64,000 nucleotides of DNA from Vallitaleaceae bacterium 9-2 (GTDB lineage: Bacteria > Bacillota > Clostridia > Lachnospirales > Vallitaleaceae), in NCBI GenBank assembly GCA_038396585.1, contig CP121691.1, positions 3,100,001 through 3,164,000 on the forward strand. The letters run 5' to 3'. Below the pieces are notes generated by a model. The model was not told where the DNA came from. It made no database searches and worked only from the letters and a program-made list of their open reading frames with translations. The position numbers and the translations under genes were made by a program. This document shows positions 8,215-17,085 of this stretch, piece by piece. How positions within the stretch are numbered: position 1 is the stretch's first letter; every line of letters starts with the position of its first letter.

Positions 8215-9751
8215 TCTTTTCACCTCGTTTTTCTATTTGTCCCGTCGACGATTTTACAATAATCTCTTCTGTTGCCTCATTGACACCAAAAATACCATTA
8301 ATCTGACCTTCTCTAAAGACCGCAATTGTATCGCATACTGAAAGTAATTCAGGTAATTCAGAGGATACTACCAGTACCCCTTTGCCTTCTTGTGCAAGTT
8401 TACGCATCAACACATAAATCTCACTTTTACTTCCAACGTCGATTCCTTTTGTCGGTTCATCAAAAATAATGAGATGTGAGTTAGCAGCTAACCATTTTCC
8501 CAAAATAACTTTCTGCTGATTCCCGCCTGATAGCTCAGTAATATTTTGATGGATATCTCGGCATTTTACTTTTAGATTTTCTACAAATGTATGGGCGTTA
8601 TCGACTTCCCATTTATTTTTTACTAATCCCGTCGTTCCTTGAAGGACGGTATTTTTAATGTACTCAACAATGGACATATTTTGTTTGATATCAAAATTGT
8701 CTAAAAAACCTGTCTCTCTTCGATTTTCTGTCACCATGGCCAAACCATGCTTTATCGCTTCATAAGGTGATCGGATCTCTATTTTTTTGCCATCTAAGTA
8801 TATCGCTCCTGAACTTTTGGGTTCAGCTCCAAAAATCGCATTCATCAATTCACTACGTCCGGAGCCTACCAGACCTGCAAATCCAAGTATCTCACCTTGA
8901 TGCAACTGGAAAGAAACATTTTTGACACGCTGGTCTTTTCTAGAAATATTCTTGACTTCAAAAAGAACTTTTTCACGGCTAAAATCAGTAATCGTCGGAT
9001 GATGATATGTTCCTTTTATCTCACGTCCTACCATCATCTTAACTAGGTCATCTTCATCTACATCCTTCACGTGACGTGTTCCTACATATGTTCCGTCTTT
9101 TAACACCGTCACTCGGTCTCCGATTTCTTTGATTTCTTTCATTTTATGGGAGATGTAGACAATCCCTTTACCTTCAGCTTTTAGCTGTCGAATGATTTTA
9201 AACAAATGCTCCGTCTCCGATGTTGTCAATGATGTTGTCGGTTCATCCATGACGATAACATCTGCATCGGCAACCAAAGCTTTTGCAATCTCAACTTGCT
9301 GCTTTTCAGAAATACTGATGTCTTCAACAAATGTCTGAACATTTCTTTTTACTCCGACTTTATCCAATACCTCTGTTGCTTTTTTTTGCATGTAGTCATA
9401 ATCTACAACCGGAATATTAAAACGCTTATGGGTAGGAATCCTACCTACAAACAAGTTTTCTTGTATTGATATTTCATTAATTACGCTTAGTTCTTGATAG
9501 ATGATACTGATTCCATTTTCTTGTGCTTCTTTTGGTGTCAGCTTTGAAAATTCATTGCCTTTGAGAACAATCTTTCCCGATGTTGGTTGATAGACGCCAC
9601 TTAATATTTTCATCAACGTCGATTTTCCCGCACCATTTTCCCCCAAGAGAACATGCACTTCGCCCGCTTGAATATCAAAGCTTATATTATCGAGTGCCTT
9701 TACCCCTGGAAAAACCTTGGTAACATTTTCCATTCGAACGAGTGTACCCAT
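8207..9751 (-). CDS. alsA: Allose ABC importer ATPase with two nucleotide-binding domains
   Basis: 514 residues, the usual length for RbsA/AlsA-type tandem ATPases. Domain 1 (about 5-240) has Walker A GENGAGKST, a signature-like ISEKQQVEIAKAL and Walker B VIVMDEPTT. Domain 2 (about 265-500) has a degenerate Walker A (GLVGSGRSEL), signature LSGGNQQK and Walker B LIIFDEPTKG. Such asymmetric tandem ATPases power CUT2 sugar importers. It is the first gene of the operon after lacI, with a strong AAGGAGG ribosome binding site, and its 90-base leader contains two copies of the GTAATCGATTAC operator. Confidence 0.92.
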   Translation of the reverse strand: MGTLVRMENVTKVFPGVKALDNISFDIQAGEVHVLLGENGAGKSTLMKILSGVYQPTSGKIVLKGNEFSKLTPKEAQENGISIIYQELSVINEISIQENLFVGRIPTHKRFNIPVVDYDYMQKKATEVLDKVGVKRNVQTFVEDISISEKQQVEIAKALVADADVIVMDEPTTSLTTSETEHLFKIIRQLKAEGKGIVYISHKMKEIKEIGDRVTVLKDGTYVGTRHVKDVDEDDLVKMMVGREIKGTYHHPTITDFSREKVLFEVKNISRKDQRVKNVSFQLHQGEILGFAGLVGSGRSELMNAIFGAEPKSSGAIYLDGKKIEIRSPYEAIKHGLAMVTENRRETGFLDNFDIKQNMSIVEYIKNTVLQGTTGLVKNKWEVDNAHTFVENLKVKCRDIHQNITELSGGNQQKVILGKWLAANSHLIIFDEPTKGIDVGSKSEIYVLMRKLAQEGKGVLVVSSELPELLSVCDTIAVFREGQINGIFGVNEATEEIIVKSSTGQIEKRGEKNE

Positions 9752-9782
9752 AAGAACCTCCTTAAAGTATTTTTTCTTTTAC

Positions 9783-9794
9783 GTAATCGATTAC
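9783..9794. promoter_or_regulatory. LacI-type operator, copy 1 (als leader)
   Basis: GTAATCGATTAC is a perfect 12-bp palindrome with the central CG that LacI/GalR regulators recognise. It lies about 32 bases upstream of the alsA start. The same 12-mer recurs 31 bases away and again in front of the lacI gene. Confidence 0.85.
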
Positions 9795-9813
9795 TCAACC
9801 TATAAAAAAATAT

Positions 9814-9825
9814 GTAATCGATTAC
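9814..9825. promoter_or_regulatory. LacI-type operator, copy 2 (als leader)
   Basis: An identical GTAATCGATTAC palindrome, centred 31 bp from copy 1, i.e. about three helical turns. The two sites probably bracket the als promoter and are bound by two dimers on one DNA face. I found no clear -35/-10 pair between or around them. Confidence 0.85.
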
Positions 9826-9841
9826 GTTGTTGCTAAAAAAA

Positions 9842-10828
9842 TTATGTAGATAATCTTTTTTTTAAGTGTACAGGTATGCTAATATTTTTTTTTGTTATTG
9901 TCTCACCATGAATTAATTTCATGAGTGTCTTTGATGCTTCGATTCCTAGTTTTTCCGTATCTTGTACGATGGTCGTCAATGTTGGATTGCAAAATTTTGA
10001 TAAAGAAATATTATCAAACCCTACTACCCGAACATCTGTTGGAACGCTATAGCCACAGACATCTAGTGCATGTACCACGCCTAATGCCATATGGTCATTT
10101 GTTGCGAAGACTCCATCAAAATACAGTCCGTCTTGAATCTGCTCAAGTATTTTATTATATGCTGCAGAATAAGATGGTTCCGTGTCCAATTCAAAGTATT
10201 GTTCAATCACATCTTTTTTTTCACTAACGCCTTTTAAAAAACCATCTAATCTTCCGATAACCGGAGAGACGTCACGACTGTCTCTTAAAAATAATGGACG
10301 TCGACTTCCACTTTCAATCAGCTCAAGTGTGGCTAAGTATCCACCATGCGCATTATCCGATGCCACTAAAAAATCAGCATTCTTTGGACATCTATCAATA
10401 TAAATCACAGGTATATTCTTTTTTTGAAAGTCTTCAATCTCTGTCTGTCCCGATATATATATAACGCCATCAACATTTTTTTCCAAAAGGTTGCGAATAT
10501 GCATCGTCTCTTTTTCACGATCTTCATTCGTATCACAGATAAATACTGAATAATTGTGTTTTAGGAAAAAGCTATCAATTGTTCGGGCAATCTTTGCAAA
10601 GAACTCATTGGTTATATCTGGTACAACCACTCCGATTGCATGGCTTGTATTTGTCCTTAGACTCTTTGCATATGCATCTGGCACATAGGCATATTTTTTA
10701 ATCGCCATAAGTACTTTTTCTTCTGTTTCTTTTGAATAGCCTCCTTTGTTATTGATTACGCGAGATATTGTGGCTGTAGACACACCTATTTTATTCGCTA
10801 ATTGTTTCATCGATAATTTTTGTTCCAC
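9842..10828 (-). CDS. LacI-family repressor of the allose operon
   Basis: 328 residues. An N-terminal helix-turn-helix with hinge reads MKQLANKIGVSTATISRVINN; residues 60-328 form a sugar-binding domain (IGVVVPDITNEFF, GVIYISG, GVFATNDHMALG, VRVVGFDNISL). It starts at a GTG preceded by GGGGG with seven-base spacing. It is encoded upstream of and on the same strand as the als genes, has its own promoter, and an operator identical to those of als lies over its transcription start, so it should repress itself as well as als, with allose or a derivative as inducer. The E. coli als operon uses an RpiR-type regulator instead. Confidence 0.92.
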   Translation of the reverse strand: MEQKLSMKQLANKIGVSTATISRVINNKGGYSKETEEKVLMAIKKYAYVPDAYAKSLRTNTSHAIGVVVPDITNEFFAKIARTIDSFFLKHNYSVFICDTNEDREKETMHIRNLLEKNVDGVIYISGQTEIEDFQKKNIPVIYIDRCPKNADFLVASDNAHGGYLATLELIESGSRRPLFLRDSRDVSPVIGRLDGFLKGVSEKKDVIEQYFELDTEPSYSAAYNKILEQIQDGLYFDGVFATNDHMALGVVHALDVCGYSVPTDVRVVGFDNISLSKFCNPTLTTIVQDTEKLGIEASKTLMKLIHGETITKKNISIPVHLKKRLST

Positions 10829-10848
10829 AATACATCCCCCTTTGTTAC

Positions 10849-10860
10849 GTAATCGATTAC
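10849..10860. promoter_or_regulatory. LacI-type operator, copy 3 (autoregulatory)
   Basis: A third exact GTAATCGATTAC, placed just downstream of the lacI promoter -10 box at roughly +5 to +16, where bound repressor would block transcription. Confidence 0.85.
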
Positions 10861-10871
10861 CTTATGTTGTA

Positions 10872-10900
10872 ATAATATACTAATATTTTCAATCTGTCAA
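10872..10900 (-). promoter_or_regulatory. Consensus promoter of the lacI gene
   Basis: On the minus strand a perfect TTGACA at 10895-10900 is followed by a 17-base spacer and TATTAT at 10872-10877. It is the best match to the vegetative consensus in the window and is offset by the operator immediately downstream. Confidence 0.85.
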
Positions 10901-10923
10901 CTATTTTTTATTAATTCTGTCGT

Positions 10924-12393
10924 TTATTCTTCCATAAACGTGTGTATTTCATAGACATGTTTTTGTGTATTCCAGCGATATCGCCCAATCCAATTGATGC
11001 CTTGATCATAGTTTATTCCAGTACTGGCAAGCTCTACCTGACCCCATTGGCTCTCAGGAACTTTTGTCACTTCTTCGTAGGCATCTTCATCGATAATAAT
11101 TTCATCGAGTGCATCGCGTTGATCATATCTAAAGCGATCGGAAAAATAGATTCCTATACGAATCTCTTCATGATTTTCTTCATCAATCTTCTGATTTAAA
11201 ACAGTGTCAAATACATAATCTTTTGTCTGTCCTGTGAGGATATCTTCTGGATATGGATCTAGCTTTTGATGAATAATCCTTGTATTGCCTTGCTTAACTA
11301 AAAGATATACCGCATATTCATCTCGTATCGGGGCAAACCCTTGATTAGCGATTGTCATCCGGATGTTAAGGGCTCGACCGGGCTTTATACGTGCGGAGAG
11401 CGTTGCGTGTTCTAACGTTAAGCGGTAGCCTAAGTGGTTGTTGATATATTCTAGGGCATTTTCACCTTGATATGTTTGTTGTGCCCATTGATCAAGTACT
11501 TGCGTATTATAATAGTAGTTAAGATAGGATAGATGCAATGCATTAAACTCATCAACAGCATGCTCAATATCTGTATATTCACTTAGTGTCGGCATCTCTC
11601 CACCATTATAACCAAAGGCTAAGTGGGATGCCACCCAATCCAATTCTTCATCTCTAGAATACATTGGATCATCATATGTTCCATAGTCTATCCCATCGGC
11701 AAGCAACGCATCATTGTGAAACCCTAAGCGTTGTGTGTCAAGACCAAAATCCAAGGCATCCCTTAAAAAACGCGGTCGTCGAACACTCACTTTTATCTTT
11801 GGGTCTAAATGTGTCAGCCAAGCATATAGCAGTGCATTTCTATTATCTTCTTGCAAAGGATTCTCTTCAAGATATTGACTGTTGTGCCACTCCCCCCATG
11901 GACCGAACATCCCGGCTTGAACACTAACAACAATATCTTGATAATAATTGAGCACATCTCCAATCTGGTCGACATGTTCCAAGATAAGTTCTAGGGATTT
12001 TGGATCCTCATAATCTGCTGCATCATAACTATAGGCTGCTCGAAAAATAACTTGTTTGTTCTTTTCTCTAGCCGTATATAGCATATTATGAAGCTCCATA
12101 AGCTTATCTGCTGAAATCGCTTCAGATAGAAACTCACCTAGGTCATATGTCACTAAAAGCAGTTGGGGGTTCTCCTGCATATTCTCAACATAGTCACGGT
12201 TTGCTGTATCTACTTGGGCATAAAACCCTCTTGCCGGACCGATAACTGGTTGGTTATGCTCTTGAAACTCTAATGTCACTTTGGGTATATAATAATATGA
12301 AAACAATCCCCACCCTCCAAGCATAATAAAAACAGCTAATACTCCTGTAATAATTTTTTGGCCTATATTTTTTTTAGCTGCGTTGTCTCTCAT
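10924..12393 (-). CDS. Membrane-anchored DUF4874/DUF4832 protein, possible glycoside hydrolase
   Basis: 489 residues: one N-terminal membrane anchor at about 15-33, then an extracellular part. Residues 45-320 resemble the DUF4874/DUF4832 TIM-barrel-like family, including VSVQAGMFGPWGEWHNS, where the conserved WGEWH block supplies a candidate catalytic Glu, and SVRRPRFLRDAL. Residues 330-480 form a beta-rich domain (RALNIRMTIANQGFAPI), like the family's C-terminal module. I recognise the family but no member has, to my knowledge, a settled activity. It is the last gene of the Pel-type locus, overlapping the preceding GT2 by four bases (ATGA), so a role in trimming or modifying the exported polysaccharide is inferred. 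No terminator is visible downstream. Confidence 0.75.
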   Translation of the reverse strand: MRDNAAKKNIGQKIITGVLAVFIMLGGWGLFSYYYIPKVTLEFQEHNQPVIGPARGFYAQVDTANRDYVENMQENPQLLLVTYDLGEFLSEAISADKLMELHNMLYTAREKNKQVIFRAAYSYDAADYEDPKSLELILEHVDQIGDVLNYYQDIVVSVQAGMFGPWGEWHNSQYLEENPLQEDNRNALLYAWLTHLDPKIKVSVRRPRFLRDALDFGLDTQRLGFHNDALLADGIDYGTYDDPMYSRDEELDWVASHLAFGYNGGEMPTLSEYTDIEHAVDEFNALHLSYLNYYYNTQVLDQWAQQTYQGENALEYINNHLGYRLTLEHATLSARIKPGRALNIRMTIANQGFAPIRDEYAVYLLVKQGNTRIIHQKLDPYPEDILTGQTKDYVFDTVLNQKIDEENHEEIRIGIYFSDRFRYDQRDALDEIIIDEDAYEEVTKVPESQWGQVELASTGINYDQGINWIGRYRWNTQKHVYEIHTFMEE

Positions 12394-13391
12394 GACCGCT
12401 CCTTCCTACAAGCATCCAGTTTGTTATACAAATCTACGGCTACATGCACACTGGACAAATATACTGTCGGAAAATAACGGTACAGCCATAACTGCCCTCG
12501 TCTTATGAGACTTAGCGCTTTTTTATCCGAAAATAGTTGATAAGCCTTCTTATAACTGCTTCGAATTTTTCGTTCATATGGATATGTCTTATCGGTTCCA
12601 TATCGAAGCTGATATTGTGCAATCTGCAAATTTAACAAAAATCGATATGTGCTATATATTTCTAGTTCATTATCTTCCCATCGACGAAACCATCCTATCG
12701 CCTCTTTAAGCGCCATGAGTTTATCTAAGCGCTTTATCGAATAGCTTCCTGTCAAGCTGGTAGAACGCTGCAAATAATTAATCCAAGGTTCTCTAAGCAC
12801 AACAACTTTATGACATTGATAAAAAATCTTATATGTTGTAAACTCATCTTCATGAATACGACCAACGGGAAACCGTAATGTCTTCCACAACTCTCGCCGG
12901 TAGAGTTTTCCCCAAGCAACAATCATCTGACTTTGACCATGATTTACAATATCAAGCGTAGCACTTCGCCCTGACTTTTCAATGGGCACACGCTTTATCG
13001 CTTGAGTTGTCGGTTTTTTCCCTTCAAAAAATTTTTCAAATCCACAGACGACAACATCCGCTTTTGATTTTTCCATCACCGTATATACCCGCTTTAGCGC
13101 TCCCTGTTTAAGTGAATCATCGCTATCAAGAAAGAAAACATACTCGCCCGTGGCATACTCTAGTCCTGCATTTCTGGCACCAGACAATCCCTGGTTTTTT
13201 TGATGAATCACGTGTATCCTTGAATCCGCTTTTGCATATGCATCACATCGCTTGCCACTGTTGTCTGTCGATCCATCATTAATCAAAATAAGCTCATACG
13301 CACTAAAAGACTGACTAAGTATGGATTCAATACAACTATCTATATACTTCATCACATTATATACCGGCACAATTATACTTATTTTGACCAT
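12390..13391 (-). CDS. Family 2 glycosyltransferase
   Basis: About 333 residues. A GT-A fold with the usual motifs: ISIIVPVYN at the N-terminus, LILINDGSTDNSG, a FFLDSDDSLK DXD motif near residue 93 and an HEDEFTTYK block around 190 that supplies the catalytic base. There is no transmembrane segment, so it is cytoplasmic or membrane-associated. It would add a sugar from a nucleotide donor to a lipid-linked or growing chain. The open frame begins at 13406, but the ATG at 13391 fits GT2 N-termini and has GGGGA nine bases upstream. It overlaps both neighbours in the same operon. Confidence 0.9.
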   Translation of the reverse strand: MVKISIIVPVYNVMKYIDSCIESILSQSFSAYELILINDGSTDNSGKRCDAYAKADSRIHVIHQKNQGLSGARNAGLEYATGEYVFFLDSDDSLKQGALKRVYTVMEKSKADVVVCGFEKFFEGKKPTTQAIKRVPIEKSGRSATLDIVNHGQSQMIVAWGKLYRRELWKTLRFPVGRIHEDEFTTYKIFYQCHKVVVLREPWINYLQRSTSLTGSYSIKRLDKLMALKEAIGWFRRWEDNELEIYSTYRFLLNLQIAQYQLRYGTDKTYPYERKIRSSYKKAYQLFSDKKALSLIRRGQLWLYRYFPTVYLSSVHVAVDLYNKLDACRKERS

Positions 13392-14920
13392 AATTTCATT
13401 CCCCATTCTTTCATAATCTCCATTGCATTAGATTTTCTTAAGACCCATGCAAACCAAATGTTAATGATAAGTACACACAAAGCTGCCTTTAATCCAAAAC
13501 CGATATAACTACTTCCATCTATCCATCCGGTTCCTAAAAAACATAGCCCTATTCCACTTATCGTCCATAGAGCGCCCTTCATCTGCTCTTTTAGATAACA
13601 TCCTAATCCAAGATTCCCCAAGTATTTCATAACAATCTTAGCCTCATACCAATAAAAGGTTCCAACCGTTGAGAGCACCGTGGCAAATAGCACGCCAAAA
13701 AGTCCCCATATGCTTCCCATAATTATCGATAAAACCAGGTTAATGGCTGCTGCCAAAAACATGATATGCTTGACCTTTTCAAATAATCCCGCTGCATTTC
13801 TAAAGACACGAATCACATTACGATTACTCACCAAATAATAGTTCACTAAGATTACCACAACAATGGAAGGATTTAAGATAAGCTCCGGTCGCTTGAGCCA
13901 AAGACGGATAAAGTCTTGAACAAGTATTGCAAGACATGCCGTCGTAAATCCACTAATCCAAAAGCTAAAGTTTTGGGTTACGAAAAAGATTTTTTGCTGT
14001 TTTATAATAGGATCTCCTGCACTCAGATGACCAACACTTGCCGAGACAGCTCCAAAAAGTACTGCTACTAGACTCGTTACTCCCATAATGACAAACTCAT
14101 AATTTGAATAGTATCCAACCCAAATCGTTCCAATCAATATCGAAATAATAATATTATCCGTCCCAGTCATCATCACACGTGCCATGCGATATTGTAGAAC
14201 ATCGATGATTTTTTTATGAATCTCTTTTTGCTCCTCAAGAACATAGGATATATTGGTCTCGGTTCTTAAAAATGGATACATTTTTTTTACCACATGCTCT
14301 ATAAATCCACTAAACAAAAGACTCTTTAACAAAACTAGCGATAAATATAAAATATAATTTCCCGTCATCAATAGAACAATGATTTGTAAAATCAATGTTC
14401 CCCCATCAAAGATAAGTTCCATCAGATGAACTTTATATTTTCTTTGATCGGCTATAATCATATGCAGCTTATAACCAAATCGATTATTTATCAATACACT
14501 GATTAGATATAAGCTAAAAGCTAAGGATAAATGGGGCAACGCACTTTCCGTCTGAACCATTAAAGGAATGGCGAGTAAAAAAATCAACCCAAGACCGGAC
14601 ATCCATAGCGTCATACGCTTATAGAGCTTGGAAAAATAGTGATACAAAACTTGAAGCTTTTCAAGGTCATGATGTCGAATAGGTGCATATAAATAGTAAA
14701 GCATCACAGGTCCCATGCCATGTTCTGCAAAGGATAAGACGATAAACAAATTCGTAAACAAGCCGTTAACCCCGAGATACTCTGTTCCCAACGTACGAAT
14801 AAAAATAGACTTGCCAATAAGGTTAAGTAGCAAAATAATTACTTGCACACTCAACCCCACTATAATATTACGACTTGAATTCATTCGCCTTGACTGTGAA
14901 TTTAACGCTGTAGCTTTCAT
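13379..14920 (-). CDS. Wzx-like polysaccharide flippase (MOP superfamily)
   Basis: 513 residues with about 12 to 14 hydrophobic segments. The N-terminus (SRNIIVGLSVQVIILLLNLIGKSIFIRTLGTEYLGVNGLF, given in part) is the typical start of Wzx/RfbX-type lipid-linked oligosaccharide flippases of Firmicutes, and a mid-protein YRMARVMMTGTDNIIISILIG is a family block. It would flip undecaprenyl-linked units. Its presence in a Pel-type locus, which already has PelG, is unexpected. It overlaps both neighbouring GT2 genes, so it belongs to the same transcript. Confidence 0.88.
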   Translation of the reverse strand: MKATALNSQSRRMNSSRNIIVGLSVQVIILLLNLIGKSIFIRTLGTEYLGVNGLFTNLFIVLSFAEHGMGPVMLYYLYAPIRHHDLEKLQVLYHYFSKLYKRMTLWMSGLGLIFLLAIPLMVQTESALPHLSLAFSLYLISVLINNRFGYKLHMIIADQRKYKVHLMELIFDGGTLILQIIVLLMTGNYILYLSLVLLKSLLFSGFIEHVVKKMYPFLRTETNISYVLEEQKEIHKKIIDVLQYRMARVMMTGTDNIIISILIGTIWVGYYSNYEFVIMGVTSLVAVLFGAVSASVGHLSAGDPIIKQQKIFFVTQNFSFWISGFTTACLAILVQDFIRLWLKRPELILNPSIVVVILVNYYLVSNRNVIRVFRNAAGLFEKVKHIMFLAAAINLVLSIIMGSIWGLFGVLFATVLSTVGTFYWYEAKIVMKYLGNLGLGCYLKEQMKGALWTISGIGLCFLGTGWIDGSSYIGFGLKAALCVLIINIWFAWVLRKSNAMEIMKEWGMKLWSK

Positions 14921-15981
14921 ATATTCCCTCGTACTTTTCTATGCACATATCTACTAAGGACCGGACGCCCGATGATGAACATCCCACTCAATACATATTG
15001 CGCTTTAAACTTCGCCGTGAAGTAGAGCATACTATACATAAGGCTTTCTAACGGCTCTTGAACCTGCAGGCATGCCTTAATTGCCCCTGGCGTCTTTAAC
15101 CATTGTCTAATAACTTTCATTGAAAAAAAACGGTTTAGTATATCATGGGTTGTATGTAAATGTACTCCATACATCTCCCATTCTTTAAACAAGGTCCATA
15201 ACATTATACGAAACCCAAAAGGTATGGCTAAATCAATATTTTCATTTAGCACTTTTTTTTCATTTAAAAACGTAGCATAATTTATCAATACACTTCTTGC
15301 TCGCATGAAGATATCATCTTTTTGATTGGACGTCGATCCATCAACAATATTATACACATATACACCTTTATCTGTGACATAATACCTAGGAGCATAAGCC
15401 ATCAGCTTTATATTAAACAAGCTATCTTCCATAAAGGCTTTTTTTTGTCGATTAAAGCGCACACCACATTTTTCTAAAAAAGTCCGTCGATAGATTTTTC
15501 CCCATACATAACCAAATCCACTTGTCGTCTTATATATGTGATAACGTTTTATCTCTTGGCGTGTTCCAAAGCGACAGATTCGTCCCTTCGGGCATGGTTG
15601 TATTCGATGTTTTTTTCCATGCACTTTGCGATCATATGCCCCCGATATAATATCATATGGAAAGTGTTTAAGGGGTTCCATTAGATATTCAAGAGCTTTT
15701 TTGGGCAACTGATCATCCGCATCAACAAAAGCAATAAATTCACCGCCGCAATACTTTATACCTATATTTCTCGCTTGACCTTGTCCATTGTTTTTTGTAT
15801 GAATAACCCGGATTCTTGAATCTGTTTTAGCCAAAGCATCACAAATCTCTCCTGTTTTATCGGTCGAACCATCATTAATTAAGAGGATTTCAATAGATGT
15901 ATACGATTGCTCGCGCAAGCTTTGTACACAGGATTTAATTTTTTTTTCTGCATTATACACAGGTACTATCAAGGAGATCAT
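14917..15981 (-). CDS. Family 2 glycosyltransferase
   Basis: 354 residues, GT-A fold: MISLIVPVYN at the start, EILLINDGSTDKTG, FIAFVDADDQL with the DXD motif near residue 90, and a FMEDSLFNIKL block near 205. A C-terminal region of about 120 residues is helical and basic. It is distinct in sequence from the other GT2 at 12390-13391 but of the same type, so the pair may add successive sugars. It overlaps the flippase gene by four bases and lies 18 bases after the ParB-fold gene. Confidence 0.9.
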   Translation of the reverse strand: MISLIVPVYNAEKKIKSCVQSLREQSYTSIEILLINDGSTDKTGEICDALAKTDSRIRVIHTKNNGQGQARNIGIKYCGGEFIAFVDADDQLPKKALEYLMEPLKHFPYDIISGAYDRKVHGKKHRIQPCPKGRICRFGTRQEIKRYHIYKTTSGFGYVWGKIYRRTFLEKCGVRFNRQKKAFMEDSLFNIKLMAYAPRYYVTDKGVYVYNIVDGSTSNQKDDIFMRARSVLINYATFLNEKKVLNENIDLAIPFGFRIMLWTLFKEWEMYGVHLHTTHDILNRFFSMKVIRQWLKTPGAIKACLQVQEPLESLMYSMLYFTAKFKAQYVLSGMFIIGRPVLSRYVHRKVRGNI

Positions 15982-15999
15982 TCTCGTTTCCTTTCTAAA

Positions 16000-17085
16000 T
16001 CACACCGGACGGTTAAGTAGTTTTTGAACTGCAATCAATGCTACACGATATCGATGACGAAGACGACGCAATATTGAGTTAATCCATGTTTTTTTTGTAT
16101 GTTTTTGAATGGATAAGTCCACTTCCATCACCTTTTGTCCCTCTTTGGATAAAAGAAGGGTCAAAATTTCATCTGTCTCTTTCTTGGTATCTGCTGTATG
16201 TATTGATCCTTTCTCAAGTCCCATCTTTTCACGAAAGATTGCTTTTTGATGATTAAGTTCGCGAGCATCAATCCCTTCGACAACATATAGATGCACATAT
16301 CCATGTTCTGCATAACATGCGTTTACTTTATCTTGGATACCCTGAAAGCCATTTTTATAATGTCCTATCCAGTGTTCTTGTTTATATATACTATAGATAA
16401 GAGCTTCCATTTGCCTGTGTGTAAACTTTTGTCGCATCTCAAAAACAATTTTTGCGCCAAGTGCTTCTAACTTTTGAGGAATCTCTTTTGCACTAGGATG
16501 TTTGACCGCCTTTGGCCAGACAAACCACAAACGTACATCGTCTTTGCGGATTGCATATTCTAAGACCATCTGATGCAGATACTCTTCATCCATACATCGG
16601 TGCCTAAAAAATTTCGCATCATAATTAACCGATAACGTTGGAAACCGTACCACATGTACCGGACAATTAAAATACCAAGCACAGGCTACACGATGAGCTC
16701 CATCAAGTAAGTGCATGTCTGCGTCAACGGGAATAAGAGATTCTTTTGGATCAAATCCTGATGTTCGGAAGGATTCAATCAATGCATCAAATGTTTCAAA
16801 ATATTTTTCCAGCGAGTTTTTTTGTTGATTACCATATTCACTATACGTTCCATCGGTAAATGCTTCGATGTGTTTTGCATATAACTGACGCGCACGTTCA
16901 AGGTCTTGACCCTTTTGTTTACTCTCAATATATAAAATCTTGGGAATCAAATCCAAGCGTCCCGGAAGAACCAATTTTTTTGCCTCAATTTCAAAATATT
17001 CAAAAGGCGTCTGGGCATTAATGTTATTGTATTCTATAAAAAAAGGTGATAATCTCTGAAACAGCTCTTTTTGACTAGCCTTCAT
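16000..17085 (-). CDS. ParB/Srx-fold domain protein of unknown role in the Pel-type locus
   Basis: 361 residues, no signal peptide or membrane segment. Residues 110-150 contain SLIPVDADMHLLDGAHRVACAW (shown in part: DADMHLLDGAHRVA), which matches the ParB/sulfiredoxin nuclease-like fold, where D/E-G-x-HR forms the nucleotide-binding loop. The rest has no similarity I recognise, although similar proteins are known from capsule and O-antigen loci. It is overlapped 11 bases by pelG upstream and followed by GT2 genes. A kinase-like or nucleotide-dependent modification of a sugar precursor is one possibility; this is speculation. Confidence 0.7.
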   Translation of the reverse strand: MKASQKELFQRLSPFFIEYNNINAQTPFEYFEIEAKKLVLPGRLDLIPKILYIESKQKGQDLERARQLYAKHIEAFTDGTYSEYGNQQKNSLEKYFETFDALIESFRTSGFDPKESLIPVDADMHLLDGAHRVACAWYFNCPVHVVRFPTLSVNYDAKFFRHRCMDEEYLHQMVLEYAIRKDDVRLWFVWPKAVKHPSAKEIPQKLEALGAKIVFEMRQKFTHRQMEALIYSIYKQEHWIGHYKNGFQGIQDKVNACYAEHGYVHLYVVEGIDARELNHQKAIFREKMGLEKGSIHTADTKKETDEILTLLLSKEGQKVMEVDLSIQKHTKKTWINSILRRLRHRYRVALIAVQKLLNRPV

